From: an uncultured Peptostreptococcaceae bacterium
GTDB lineage: Bacteria > Bacillota > Clostridia > Peptostreptococcales > Anaerovoracaceae
Direction: 5' to 3'
Assembly (NCBI GenBank): GCA_949740445.1
Contig: CATJIF010000088.1
Location: 1 to 64,000, forward strand
Length of the DNA: 64,000 nucleotides
Shown here: piece by piece, positions 46,263 through 56,500 of the stretch
How the letters are laid out: each line of letters opens with the position of its first letter
How positions within the stretch are numbered: the first letter of the stretch is position 1
Position numbers and translations under genes: made by a program
The notes under the pieces: generated by a model
Databases searched by the model: none
Told to the model about the DNA's origin: nothing
What the model saw: only the letters and a program-made list of their open reading frames with translations

Positions 46263-47849
46263 CTACAGCGTATCGTTGACAGCCAGCGCTTCAACCAGCT
46301 GGATATCCTTAAAGCGCTCGGTAAAATAATTCAGCGTAAACTGGTTGGCGAAGAGGATTAAGGGGCGCTCGAAGTGGTCGAACACCAGCATGCAGCGGGA
46401 ATCCAGGCAGCGCTTCACATAGTCCAGATCGTCGGACTTTACCCACCGGGCCAGGCTGAAGCTTAAGGAATTCATGCGCACGTCGGCGTTGTATTCGTTT
46501 TTCAGCCGGTATTCGAACACCTCAAACTGCAGAGCGCCCACGGCACCGATGACGGTTTCGTTATATTCATTATGGTAAACCTGGATGGCGCCCTCCTGGG
46601 CCAGCTGGGCTACGCCCTTCTGAAAGTGCTTGGCTTTCAGGGAGTTCACCGGAAGCACCAGGGCGAACAATTCCGGCGGAAAGGTGGGCAGCGGTTCGAA
46701 GAACAGCGGTTCCTTCCGCGTGGTCAGCGTGTCGCCGATCTGGTAGGTGCCGGTGTCGTAGATGCCGATTACGTCGCCGGCGCAGGCAGTATCAATGGTC
46801 TCGCGCTCGTTGGCCATCAGCTGCGTGGACTGCGACAGCTTGACAGGCTTTCCCGTCCGGGACAGGGTGGCCGTCATGCCTCGCTCAAACGTGCCGGAGC
46901 AGATGCGGAAAAAGGCCAGACGATCTCTGTGCGCCGGGTTCATATTGGCCTGAATCTTAAAAATAAAGCCGCTGAACTCTTCCTCCGCGGGATCGACCTG
47001 CCCATCCGTGGTCTTTCTGGGGCCGGGAGGGGGCGACATGGTTAAGAAATGGTGGAGGAAGGGCGTAACGCCGAAGTCGGCCAGAGCCGAGCCGAAGAAG
47101 ACCGGCGACAGCTTTCCGGCGGCAACGGCCTCCATATCGAATTCGTTTCCGGCGCCGTCCAAAAGCTCCATTTCATCGCGGAGGTTCTGCAGGTTGAAGG
47201 AGGAAAGCTCCGACTCCAGCTCGGGGCCGAACACGCCCTGTTCCGAAAGCTGGATTTCCTTCCGCACTTTGTAGAGCCAGACCTTGTTTTCCAGGCGGTC
47301 GTAGACGCCCTGAAAATTCATGCCGCTGCCGATGGGCCAGGTGACGGCTGCGGAGGGAAGGCCCAAGACATCCTCCAACTCCTGCATGCAGTCCAGCGGG
47401 TCTTTTGCTTCGCGGTCCAGCTTGTTGACGAATGTAAAGATGGGGATGCCCCGCATTGCACAGACCTGAAACAGCTTCTTCGTCTGCGCCTCGATGCCCT
47501 TGGCTCCGTCGATTACCATAACGGCACTGTCCACTGAGGTGAGGATGCGGTAGGTATCCTCGCCAAAGTCGTTGTGCCCCGGCGTATCCATGATGGAAAT
47601 GACCTTGCCTTCGTAGGTAAACTGCATGACGGAGGAGGTGACGGAAATGCCTCTCTGCTTTTCGATTTCCATCCAGTCGGAGGTGGCGAACTTGGCATTG
47701 CGCCGGGCTTTCACCGTACCAGCTTCCCGGATGGCACCGCCGTGAAGCAGCAGCTTTTCCGTCAGCGTGGTCTTTCCGGCGTCGGGATGGGATATGATGC
47801 CGAAAATCCGGCGCTTTTGTATTTCGTTCAGACGTTGTTGATGTGTCAT
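46263..47849 (-). CDS. prfC: Peptide chain release factor 3
   Basis: A GTPase that recycles RF1/RF2 after translation termination. The 528-residue product has G1 SHPDAGKTT (20-28), DTPGHNDF (G3) and VNKLDREAKDP (G4), followed by the elongation-factor-like domains; QGVYDRLENKVWLY is typical of RF3. The ATG at 47849 is supported by the family start (MTHQQRLNEIQKRRIFGIISHPD, key HPDAGKTT) and AAGGAA about 10 bases upstream; the open frame goes 56 codons further without homology. It converges with the YhcG scar; no clear terminator lies in the 12-base gap. Confidence 0.97.
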   Translation of the reverse strand: MTHQQRLNEIQKRRIFGIISHPDAGKTTLTEKLLLHGGAIREAGTVKARRNAKFATSDWMEIEKQRGISVTSSVMQFTYEGKVISIMDTPGHNDFGEDTYRILTSVDSAVMVIDGAKGIEAQTKKLFQVCAMRGIPIFTFVNKLDREAKDPLDCMQELEDVLGLPSAAVTWPIGSGMNFQGVYDRLENKVWLYKVRKEIQLSEQGVFGPELESELSSFNLQNLRDEMELLDGAGNEFDMEAVAAGKLSPVFFGSALADFGVTPFLHHFLTMSPPPGPRKTTDGQVDPAEEEFSGFIFKIQANMNPAHRDRLAFFRICSGTFERGMTATLSRTGKPVKLSQSTQLMANERETIDTACAGDVIGIYDTGTYQIGDTLTTRKEPLFFEPLPTFPPELFALVLPVNSLKAKHFQKGVAQLAQEGAIQVYHNEYNETVIGAVGALQFEVFEYRLKNEYNADVRMNSLSFSLARWVKSDDLDYVKRCLDSRCMLVFDHFERPLILFANQFTLNYFTERFKDIQLVEALAVNDTL

Positions 47850-48114
47850 AAGAGTAAAGTTCCTTTTCTGTAATACTTCCTGTTTTTTCACAGGCCTGTA
47901 CGCCTGCCTTCGATGCCCGCTGCGGCGGGCAGACCGCGCATGCGTTTCTGCCTGCGGACTTTGATTATCATAACATATTTTTGGAATGGCGGACATAAAA
48001 ATATTACGAAAAGGCACGGTTTTCGCAAGAAAAAATGCGCAGGCGCAGAATCATACCTGCATTTTGAGAAAAAAGAGGACAAAGATAAGAGTTTCGAAAA
48101 GGAGGAAGGGGCGC

Positions 48115-48405
48115 ATGGTAAGCACGCAGGATCTAAAAAATAAAGAGGTCATCAATATTTACAATGGAAAAAGCGTAGGCTACGTGGATGACATTTCGCT
48201 GAATTTAGAACGCGGTACGGTAGAGGGGATTATCATACCGCAGTCCGGCGGCGGGCTGTTTTCATTTTTCAGCAGGGGAGGCGAAATCGTCATTCCCTGG
48301 CAGTGCATCCGGCGCATTGGCGACGAAGTAATCTTAGTGGAGCTGCGCGACGGATTCGACGGCGGCTTTTTATACCAGGAAATTCCCGAGGCGGAAGGGG
48401 AATAA
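48115..48405 (+). CDS. YlmC/YmxH family PRC-barrel protein
   Basis: A 96-residue protein with a single PRC-barrel: DLKNKEVINIYNGKSVGYV, then VEGIIIPQSGG and EIVIPWQCIRRIGDEVILVE. YlmC/YmxH proteins are widespread in spore-forming Firmicutes and annotated as sporulation-related; the molecular role is unknown. AAAGGAGGAAGG (48098-48109) sets the start at 48115. It precedes nrdR, as part of a short run of conserved genes. Confidence 0.9.
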   Translation: MVSTQDLKNKEVINIYNGKSVGYVDDISLNLERGTVEGIIIPQSGGGLFSFFSRGGEIVIPWQCIRRIGDEVILVELRDGFDGGFLYQEIPEAEGE

Positions 48406-48561
48406 GCCTGAAGCGGCAGTCTGCTGCGAAAAAGCGAAACTCCGGCGCATGGACGAATAGAATTGCGCTTGCATCCGGAGAAAAAGACAGGTAAAATTAT
48501 ACTATATTTAAAGAACCAGTTTATGCAAGTGGCTGCAGCACGACGAGGGAGGAACATTGTT

Positions 48562-49089
48562 ATGAAATGTCCGTTTTGTGAACACGAAGATACGAGGGTA
48601 ATTGATTCCCGGCCCACAGAGGAGGGACACGCCATCCGCAGGCGCAGGGAATGCGACAGCTGCGGAAAGCGCTTTACCACCTACGAAAAGGTGGAGGCGG
48701 TCTTTTTTATGGTAGTAAAAAAAGACGGCAGCCGCGAAGCCTTCGACAGAAACAAGGTGTTCAACGGCATTGTCAAGGCCTGCGAAAAGCGCCCGGTTTC
48801 CATCGCTTCCATCGAAAATATCGTAAGCGAAATCGAGCGCGGGCTAAACAACATGATGGAAAAGGAAATCGAAAGCAAAATCATCGGCGAAATCATCATG
48901 GAGCATTTAAAGCGGCTGGATGAAGTAGCCTACGTGCGGTTTGCTTCGGTCTATCGCCAGTTTAAGGATGTCAATACATTTATCGCCGAGATTGAAAAAC
49001 TGCTGGGCAGGGAACACGCATCCGCAGAGGAAGAAGGCGGCGAAAGCATTGCTGCAACCGACGGTATGCCGGATAAAAGAGGGATATGA
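48562..49089 (+). CDS. nrdR: Transcriptional repressor NrdR
   Basis: The repressor of ribonucleotide reductase genes. A zinc ribbon is formed by C3, C6, C31 and C34; the ATP-cone domain follows ([16 protein letters not shown], about 49-140), sensing ATP/dATP. 175 residues, slightly longer than usual because of an acidic C-terminal tail ([11 protein letters not shown]). GGGAGGAAC lies just upstream of the ATG. The cmk gene follows 3 bases later, so the two are likely cotranscribed. Confidence 0.97.
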   Translation: MKCPFCEHEDTRVIDSRPTEEGHAIRRRRECDSCGKRFTTYEKVEAVFFMVVKKDGSREAFDRNKVFNGIVKACEKRPVSIASIENIVSEIERGLNNMMEKEIESKIIGEIIMEHLKRLDEVAYVRFASVYRQFKDVNTFIAEIEKLLGREHASAEEEGGESIAATDGMPDKRGI

Positions 49090-49092
49090 GCT

Positions 49093-49755
49093 ATGAAACA
49101 ACATCAATTTCAAATCGCGCTGGACGGGCCTTCCGGCGCGGGAAAGAGCACCATCGCAAAGGCCGTAGCCGAGAAGCTTGGAATCGACTACATCGACACC
49201 GGAGCCATGTACCGGGCCATCGGATATAAAATAAAAGAAACCAACACCCCGATGCAGGATAAACAAAAGCTTGCAGCCATGCTGGCGGATACTGTCATTG
49301 ATTTTCAGAGCGGAAAAACAGTGCTGGATGGGCAGGATGTCAGCGATAAGATACGCACGCCGGACATGTCCAGGATGGCCAGCGCCTGTTCGGCGCTGCC
49401 TGCGGTGCGGCAGAAGCTGGTGGAGCTGCAGAGGGCCATGGCGGCAAAAAAGAGCGTAATTATGGATGGGCGCGACATTGCGACCAATGTTCTGACCGAG
49501 GCGGAATACAAGATTTATCTGACGGCCTCGGTAGAGGAGCGCGCCCGGCGCCGTTTTCGCGAGCTTGCGCAAAAGGGCGAGCACGTGGAGCTTTCTCAGG
49601 TCGAGGAGGATATCCGCAAGCGGGATTACGACGATTCGCACCGCGAGCTCAATCCGCTGCGCAAGGCGCCGGAAGCGGTGGAAATTGATGCGACCTGCAT
49701 GAGCATACAGCAGGTGGTAGACCGCATTTTAGAAATGGTCGGCGCTTTGGTATAA
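49093..49755 (+). CDS. cmk: Cytidylate kinase
   Basis: Phosphorylates CMP and dCMP with ATP. The 220-residue product has the P-loop LDGPSGAGKST at about 10-20, then YIDTGAMYRA, DGRDIATNV and a LID region RDYDDSHRELNPL, all typical. It starts 3 bases after nrdR. Both genes concern nucleotide supply for DNA synthesis, which makes the pairing sensible. Confidence 0.96.
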   Translation: MKQHQFQIALDGPSGAGKSTIAKAVAEKLGIDYIDTGAMYRAIGYKIKETNTPMQDKQKLAAMLADTVIDFQSGKTVLDGQDVSDKIRTPDMSRMASACSALPAVRQKLVELQRAMAAKKSVIMDGRDIATNVLTEAEYKIYLTASVEERARRRFRELAQKGEHVELSQVEEDIRKRDYDDSHRELNPLRKAPEAVEIDATCMSIQQVVDRILEMVGALV

Positions 49756-49862
49756 AACTGCGCAAAAATGGACAAACTGCTTTCGATGCCAGGTGCGGTC
49801 GGTCTTGCCGTCGGTGGGGAAGGACCGCACAGGACAGACTACGGGAAAGCAGGTAGCAGGCG

Positions 49863-51542
49863 GTGAAACATCAGACAACAGCAGACGATGGACGGGTGCA
49901 GGCAGAGGCAGCAAAGTCCGCACCCGGTCAGAAAGAATTGCAGCGGAGGCGCATGATTGCGCTGACGCTGTTTGTTTTTGCAGCCATGGCGGCGCTGTCC
50001 TACCGGCTGTATGTCATCCAGATTCAGCGGGGCGAGGAATATGCGGCCATGGCCTGGTCGCAGCAGCGCATCCCCATTTCCGGGGCAGACGGCAGAGCGG
50101 CCATCTGCGACCGCAGGGGCGTGGCCTTTACCGGGGAAAGCGAGGAGTATCTTTACATTCTCAGAAGGGAGCGGCTCGACGATTCTGCACAGCGCTACAT
50201 CGCAGCCTTAAAGGGCCGCGAACGCAAAACCTCCAACGAAAAGTATCAGATTATCGCAGCGGATGCCTGGCATCCCGAGGCATCGGCGGCTCTGAAAGAA
50301 GAGTACGGCGCATACATTCTGAAGCTTCCGCAGCGCTACCAGGAAAACCAGGCTGCAATCTACCTGCTGGGCTACATCCGCAGCGCGGACGGCCGGGGGA
50401 TGGCCGGGCTGGAAAAGGCCTTCGACGAATGGCTGTCCTTGGGACAGCGCCAGCTGTACGCGGTGGGCGATGCGAAAAACAGCATATTGACCGGCTACAG
50501 CTTAAAAAGCGCGGCGGGACAGGGTCGGCGGCTGATTACGACGCTGGATAAACGGCTGCAAATGCAGATCGAGGATATCGTCAACCGGGTAACGGCAGGG
50601 CGGTGCTGCGCTGTCGTTACCGAGGCGGCTACCGGGGATATCTTAGCCTGCGCATCCGCCCCGGGCTTCGACCCTGCCCGGGTCGAGGAGCTTTTGGACA
50701 GCCCGGGCCAGGAGCTTGTAAATATCGCCATGCAGGGGCAGTATCCACCGGGCTCGGTATTTAAAATCGCGGTAGCTGCCGCTGCGCTGGAATCCGGGGC
50801 CTGTACGGAAGAAAGCCGCTTTTTCTGCACGGGCAGCCAGACAATCAACGGCGTAACCATCGGATGTTCAGCAAAGGAAGGGCACGGGATGCTGACGATG
50901 GAGCAGGCCTTTGCCAAATCCTGCAACTGCGCTTTTATTCAGATGGGGCAAGAGGCAGGCGCGCAGGCGGTGCTGGATATGGCCGAACGCCTGGGCTTTG
51001 GCAGCAACGTCCTTTCCGGGCTCTCCATGGATAAGGAGGGAAATCTGACTGTGGCGGCAGAGGCAGTGGGCGCGGGGATCGGAAACCTGTCCATCGGCCA
51101 GGGAACGCTTCTGGCAACGCCGCTGCAGGTAGCGCAGATGACGCAGATCGTAGCAAACGACGGCATGGCGACGGGGCTGTATCTGGTATCGGAAAAAGAG
51201 GAAGGGGCGGCGACAGAAGTGCTGCCCCGGCAGGTGCCCCGGCGGGTGATGAGCTTTCACACCGCACAGGCGCTGCGCTCCATGATGCGGGCTACGGTAA
51301 TGCAGGGGACGGCCCGTAGCCTGGCACAGCTGGACTGCGGCGGAAAGACGGGCTCTGCGGAGGCTGTCGCCGACGGAAAAGAAACGGTGCACGCCTGGTT
51401 TACGGGAGTGGTGCCTGCGGACATGCCCCGCTACACGATTACTGTATTCGTAGAAAACGGTGGCTCGGGTGGAGCGGCAGCGGTTCCTGTCTTTGGCGAC
51501 ATCGTACAGTGCCTGACCGCCTGGCAGGAAGAAGGGGAATGA
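49863..51542 (+). CDS. Penicillin-binding protein, transpeptidase (class B, SpoVD/FtsI-like)
   Basis: A 559-residue class B PBP that cross-links peptidoglycan. One transmembrane helix at about 30-50, a dimerisation domain (about 75-230), then the transpeptidase with the active-site Ser298 and Lys301 in PPGSVFK, SCN at 353-355 and KTGS at 495-498. No PASTA domain. It starts at a GTG at 49863. It follows cmk by 107 bases and is not in a dcw cluster, so its partner is unclear; a role in sporulation or elongation is equally possible. Its end faces sigK. Confidence 0.92.
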   Translation: MKHQTTADDGRVQAEAAKSAPGQKELQRRRMIALTLFVFAAMAALSYRLYVIQIQRGEEYAAMAWSQQRIPISGADGRAAICDRRGVAFTGESEEYLYILRRERLDDSAQRYIAALKGRERKTSNEKYQIIAADAWHPEASAALKEEYGAYILKLPQRYQENQAAIYLLGYIRSADGRGMAGLEKAFDEWLSLGQRQLYAVGDAKNSILTGYSLKSAAGQGRRLITTLDKRLQMQIEDIVNRVTAGRCCAVVTEAATGDILACASAPGFDPARVEELLDSPGQELVNIAMQGQYPPGSVFKIAVAAAALESGACTEESRFFCTGSQTINGVTIGCSAKEGHGMLTMEQAFAKSCNCAFIQMGQEAGAQAVLDMAERLGFGSNVLSGLSMDKEGNLTVAAEAVGAGIGNLSIGQGTLLATPLQVAQMTQIVANDGMATGLYLVSEKEEGAATEVLPRQVPRRVMSFHTAQALRSMMRATVMQGTARSLAQLDCGGKTGSAEAVADGKETVHAWFTGVVPADMPRYTITVFVENGGSGGAAAVPVFGDIVQCLTAWQEEGE

Positions 51543-51594
51543 AAAAGGCCGCATCAGACGGCGCAGGATCCTACAGCTCCTCCGGAAATGCGGC
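51542..51594 (-). terminator. Terminator of sigK, overlapping its 3' end
   Basis: On the minus strand GCCGCAT (51594-51588), inside the last sigK codons, pairs with ATGCGGC (51554-51548), followed by CTTTTTC. The loop is long (33 bases). Confidence 0.5.
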
Positions 51595-52275
51595 TTTCAG
51601 CTTGGTGACCGCCTTTTTTTCGATGCGCGATACGTAGGAGCGGGAGATGCCTAAAAGCGAGGCTACCTGGTTTTGCGTCTGGCAGTCCTGGCCGTTTAAG
51701 CCAAAGCGCAGGACGATGACCTTCCGCTCCCGGGCGGACAGCAGCGTGTCGATGGCCCGGTGCAGGCGGCGCACCTGGAGCTTATAATCCAGGTCGTCGA
51801 TGATAGCATCGCCGTCGGTTCCTAAAATATCGTTAAAGCTGATTTCATTTCCATCTTTATCCGTGCCGATGGGCTCGTTGAGAGAGATTTCCGAGCGGAT
51901 TTTTTTAGAGGACCGTATGTTCATCAAAATTTCATTTTCGATGCACTTGGCGGCGTAAGTAGCAAGGCGGACGGATTTTCCCCGCTTATAGGTATTGACG
52001 GCCTTGATGAGGCCGATGGTTCCGATGGAAATCAGGTCGTCGGAGCTTTTTCCCGTGCTCGTGTATTTTTTGGCGATGTGGGCGACCAGCCGGAGATTGT
52101 GTTCCACCAACAGATTTTTAGCCTCCTGGCTGCCCTGTTCGTAAAGCTCTAAAAGACGGGCCTCCTCCTGGTCGGACAGCGGCTGGGGAAAGGAATTTCC
52201 CATAGAGACATAGCCGCTGAGAAGAAGCAGGGGATTGGACAGCAGAAGAGAAGTAAGGATGAGAGACAGGCTCAT
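51571..52275 (-). CDS. sigK: RNA polymerase sigma-K factor (pro-sigma-K)
   Basis: The late mother-cell sporulation sigma factor. A hydrophobic pro-sequence of about 20 residues (LSLILTSLLLSNPLLLLS) is followed by GYVSMGNSFPQPLS, the place where SpoIVFB-type proteases cut. The regions 2 and 4 follow, with EHNLRLVAHIAKKY, DLISIGTIGLIKA and an HTH at QNQVASLLGISRSYVSRIEK. I chose the ATG at 52275: AAAGGAG lies 7-8 bases before it and overlaps the other ATG at 52293. The gene is not interrupted by a skin-type element. It proves that the organism belongs to a sporulating lineage. Confidence 0.93.
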   Translation of the reverse strand: MSLSLILTSLLLSNPLLLLSGYVSMGNSFPQPLSDQEEARLLELYEQGSQEAKNLLVEHNLRLVAHIAKKYTSTGKSSDDLISIGTIGLIKAVNTYKRGKSVRLATYAAKCIENEILMNIRSSKKIRSEISLNEPIGTDKDGNEISFNDILGTDGDAIIDDLDYKLQVRRLHRAIDTLLSARERKVIVLRFGLNGQDCQTQNQVASLLGISRSYVSRIEKKAVTKLKAAFPEEL

Positions 52276-52365
52276 TAAAACGGCTCCTTTCATAACCGGA
52301 CGCGCCGGAAGAATGGTAGAGTATATGAGAAAAATGACGAAAAACTGCCTGTCAGGAAAAAAGAA

Positions 52366-52418
52366 GGACAGAAATAAAACAGGGAAATGGCGGACCGCAG
52401 GAGGTCGTCATTTCCCTG
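52366..52418 (-). terminator. Strong terminator of the dusB-LRR-AKR operon
   Basis: On the minus strand CAGGGAAATG (52418-52409) pairs perfectly with CATTTCCCTG (52389-52380), with a nested GACC/GGTC stem, followed by TTTTATTT. Confidence 0.88.
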
Positions 52419-52445
52419 GAAGCGAATAGAGGGGCATTTGGCAGG

Positions 52446-53522
52446 CTAAATCCAGCCGCGATACATATATTGATTTACCGACTTCGAGATCTGCTGAATG
52501 AGCGCCGGGATGCGCAGCCCGCGGGGGCAGCTTTGCTGGCAGGGCGCCGGACATCGGCGGCAGAGCGCAGCGGTTTCTTCGATGTTTAAGCTGAGCTTGC
52601 GCAGCGCCCAGTAGGATTTTCCCAGCAGAAAGTAATTGTACTGCCGCAGCAGGATGTGAGGTTCGGCGCCGTAAGGGCAGGCGCACCGCTGGCAGCGGTC
52701 GCAGGGGATGGGGCGAAAGGCCGGAAGTAACCGGGCCATCACCTGGCCGAAGGAAAGCCGCGGCGCGGGATGCTCTGCCGCAGAAAGGGCATCCGAAAGC
52801 TGCTGCTGCGTTCCGATGCCGATGAGGGCGCTGGAAATGGGATAGCCGAACACGCCGCCCAGAAGCTCGGCCGGCGTAAAGAAGCGGGGAAGCTGGCCGG
52901 CGGCATACACCTTATTGAGAAGAAAGCCTTTTTCCCGGAAGGCCGGCTCCCGCTCCATGCGGTCCAGCATGCCGCGTTCCAGGATGTTGCCGCTGCCCTG
53001 AACCACATCCACGCGGGGGTCTTTGACAGCGCGCAGGAGGATGTCGTAATAGTGGGTGGCTACGCCAGTAAAGCCGATCTTATTCTCCTGCCGGCACTGA
53101 ACCAGCGCGTCGAGAGCGCCGCCGGGGGCGAAGATAGCCCCGGCGTTGCCCGGGTCTGCCTGATGGACGAAGTAGATATCCGGCCGTATGCCGCCCAGGT
53201 GCCCGATGGAGCGTTCCACCGCATCGTACATATCGTAGCCGGTAAAGCAGCGGGCCTTGTCGGAGATAACCAGCCGCTTCCTTTGCACCTGCCGGGCAAA
53301 GAGGCCCAGCTTGCGTTCAGCATCGCCGTATTCCGGAACGATGGCAGTGTCGAAGAGATTGCAGCCCTGTGCCAGCGCCCGGTGCAGAAGCGCCAGCGCC
53401 TGGCCGTCGGTCAGATTGTAATAATCCGGGAGCACAGGGATGTCGCCCGCTAAAATGGGAATCGTGCCAAAGCCCACTTCCGATACCCAAAGCCCTGTGC
53501 GGCCCAGCCTGCGGTATCTCAT
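52446..53522 (-). CDS. Aldo/keto reductase with two Cys-rich Fe-S motifs
   Basis: A 359-residue NAD(P)H-dependent reductase. The catalytic tetrad of the family is visible: Asp58 in FDTA, Tyr65 in PEYGD, Lys89 in ISDKA and His120 in FVHQAD. The C-terminal part carries CDRCQRCACPYG and CRRCPAPCQQSCPRG, which look like ligands for one or two iron-sulfur clusters, as in other clostridial AKRs with a ferredoxin-like tail. The ATG at 53522 overlaps the stop of the LRR gene (ATGA), and GGAGGA lies 7 bases upstream. Substrate unknown. A strong terminator follows. Confidence 0.9.
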   Translation of the reverse strand: MRYRRLGRTGLWVSEVGFGTIPILAGDIPVLPDYYNLTDGQALALLHRALAQGCNLFDTAIVPEYGDAERKLGLFARQVQRKRLVISDKARCFTGYDMYDAVERSIGHLGGIRPDIYFVHQADPGNAGAIFAPGGALDALVQCRQENKIGFTGVATHYYDILLRAVKDPRVDVVQGSGNILERGMLDRMEREPAFREKGFLLNKVYAAGQLPRFFTPAELLGGVFGYPISSALIGIGTQQQLSDALSAAEHPAPRLSFGQVMARLLPAFRPIPCDRCQRCACPYGAEPHILLRQYNYFLLGKSYWALRKLSLNIEETAALCRRCPAPCQQSCPRGLRIPALIQQISKSVNQYMYRGWI

Positions 53523-56500
53523 AGGGCTTCCTCCGCCTGCGGGCATGGAAGGGCCGCCGCCTCTTCGCGCTCCGTCGCCCAGGGGCATTCAGCGAAGGCG
53601 CGCTCTCCGATGGCGATGCCTGCGGGAAGGGAAAGCTGCGTCAGGCTTTCGCAGTAGGCAAAGGCTTCGCGGCCGATTTGCGCAAGCGTGGAGGGTAGAA
53701 CCACCCGGCGCAGGCTGCGGCAGCGGAAGAAGGCGCGCTCCGGAATTTGCTTCAGCCCCTCGGGAAGGATGATTTCGGTCAGGGCGGAGCAGCCCTCAAA
53801 AGCGCGCCGACCGATCTGCACAAGCGCCGGGCCGAATTCCGCGCGCTGCAGGCTGACGCAGCGGAAAAACGCCTGCTCGCCCAGAGACTTTACGGAAACG
53901 CCGCCCGTTACCTGCGCGAGAAAGCGGCACTGGGAAAAGGCGCAGTCGCCGATGCCAAGCACCTCCGGCGTCAGTGCGATGTGCTCCAGGAGGTTGCTGT
54001 TGGCAAAGACCGAGGGGGCGATGGCCGTAATTCCCGGCGGCAGGCAAAGCCGGGGGATATTCCCGGTGCACGTTTCCAAAACGCCCTGCGGGTCGGCCTT
54101 AAAGCAATTCATGCAGTCCTGAAACACCCGCCGGACAAAGGGAGGGAGGGCAGGGTCGTTCCAGTCGCCCATCCGCTCTAAGCGGTAGGTCCGATCCTCC
54201 ACAGTAAAGCGGTGCAGGCGGATGCAGTTGCGGAAGGCAAAGTCCTCTAAAAAAGTGCGGTGGCTTTCCAGCCGCACCTCCTCCAGCTCGTATTGATTGG
54301 CAAAAGCCCAGCCGCAGACGCGGCGGACGGAGGCGGGTATGGTTACGGATCTGCCGCAGGGGGCGGCCTCCGTCAGGATGCCGTTGATGAGCGGCAGAAG
54401 GGCCTGCTCCTTTAAGCGCGCCAGATAGGGCGTGGCGTGAAAAGCGCGCTCGCCTACAGCCGTTACGCTTTCGGGGATGCGAACCTCCTTTAGCGTCAGG
54501 TGGTCCCGGAACACCTCGGCCCCGATTTCCGCAGTGCCTTCAGGGATGGCGACTTCCGGGGCGCTGCCGTGATAGGCGGTAATGGCCATAGAAGAGGTGC
54601 TGAAAGAAAAACACTGTAGGGCGCCAGCCCAGATTTGGCGCACCTGCTGCGGAAGCCCGCCGCAAAAGAGGCTGTCCCATCCGCGCAGGGGAAAGCAGCT
54701 ATCGCCTGCGTAGATTTCTTTGAATGCCGTGCAGCCGTAGAAGCTGTCGCTTTCCATCGCCAGACTGCCTGTGGTCAGGCTTTGGCTCAGGTGCAGGCGT
54801 TGCAGCCGGGCGCAGTCCTCAAAGGCCTTCTCCGAAAGCTGTACGCCGTCCGCCAGCGTTACTTCTGCGAGGCAAAGGCAGCGCGAAAACGCCCGCGCCC
54901 CGATAAAAACAGCTTCCTGCGCAGGGAATGCCTCAAGGCCTTCGCATCCGGAGAAGGCTTCGCGCTCCACTTGCCGCACCCGGGAAGCATCGCAGAGGCG
55001 CAGGCTTTCGCATCCGCAAAACGCGCCGGGGCCGATGACCTCCGCATAAGGAAGCTCCGCCCGCCTCAGGCTTCGGCACCAGGCGAAGGCAGACTCCGGA
55101 ATCTCCAGGGCAGAGCAGGTGATTTGCGCAAGCTGCGAACACCGCGCAAAGGCCGAAGGGCCTAAGCGGATGGGGGGTTTAGGAAGCTGCACGCGCTTGA
55201 GGTTTTCGCATCCGCAAAACGCTCCCGCGCCGATGGCCTCCGTGCACGCAGGAAGGGAGATTTCCGTCAGTGCGGCGTTGTTTTCAAAGGCGTAATCGGC
55301 AATCCGGCGGATGCCATCCGGAAGCTGAACGCTGCCGGTGCATCCTCTGCCATCCACCACCGCATCGCCGAGAATTACCAGCGGGCTGCTGCACCGGGCC
55401 GAAGAAAGCAGGGCGGTTCCTTCCAGGGCGCGGTCGCCGAAGCAAACGCCCTCCGGCAAGCGGGGCAGAATCGACAGCGCCGCACAGCCCCAAAAGGCCT
55501 CTGCGCCCAGCTCTTTGATGCTGTTGAGATTTGGCAGCTGCGAAAGCGAGGGGCAGCCGAGAAAGGCCCGGGCCCCGATGCTTTGCAGAGAACCTTCGGC
55601 AAAGACCGTGCGGAGGCTTTCGCACCAGGCGAAGGCTTCTTCTTCCACGCGGGAAATCCGGGGCGGCAGGGTGATTTCCTTCAGATTTGTACAGCCCAAA
55701 AACGCCTGCGCGCCGATGGTGCGAAGCGCCTTTGGAAGCCGGATCGAAGTCAGAGACGTATTTCCGGCAAAGGCACCGCAGCCGATGGCGGTAACTGCCT
55801 CGGAAAGCACCACGTCGCCTGCAAGGCCTTGTCCGCTTAAGAGAGTGCCATCCGGGGCAATGCCGCCGGGAAGCTGCTCTAAAAACGGCGTTCCGGCAAA
55901 GGCGGATGTGCCCACCCGGTCGGTTTGCGCAGGCCAGCGCACCTGCGAAAGCTCCGGGCACTGATAGGCCAGCCGGTTTCCCAGCGTGCAAATCCCTTCG
56001 AAAAGCGTCAGCACTTTCAGCCTCTCGCACCAGGCAAAGCAGTTTTCGCCCCAGTGGAGCACCAGGCCGCAGAGCACAGCTTCCCTCAGGCCGGAACGGG
56101 CGAAGGCGTTGCTGCCGATGCGGCTAACCGAAGCGGGGATGGCGATGCGGCGCAGGGAGCGGCACTGATAAAAAGCCAGTTCGCCGATGGAAACCAGGCT
56201 CTGCGGAAGCTCGATTGCCCGAAGCTTAATACAGCCGTCGAAGGCCAGATCGCCGATGGCGGTTACGGGGCCTGCTATGGTAATCTCCTGCAGAGATTCG
56301 CAGCGGCGGAAGGCAGAGGGCGGCACATCGGCAACGCCTTGCGGAAGCGCGATTCGGATCAGCTTGCGGCATCCGGAAAACGCGAAAGCCCCCATCCGCC
56401 GCAAACCGTCGGGCAGAGGGACGGCCTGCAGGGCAGGACAGTCGGCAAAGGCTTCCGACTGAATTTCCTCTACCGTGTCGGGCAGGATTACCCGGTCGAT

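Noticed and set aside
47986-48114. Upstream extension of the YlmC-like gene
   Set aside because: The extra 43 codons are Lys/Arg-rich and unlike the family, and the strong AAAGGAGGAAGG lies just before 48115.
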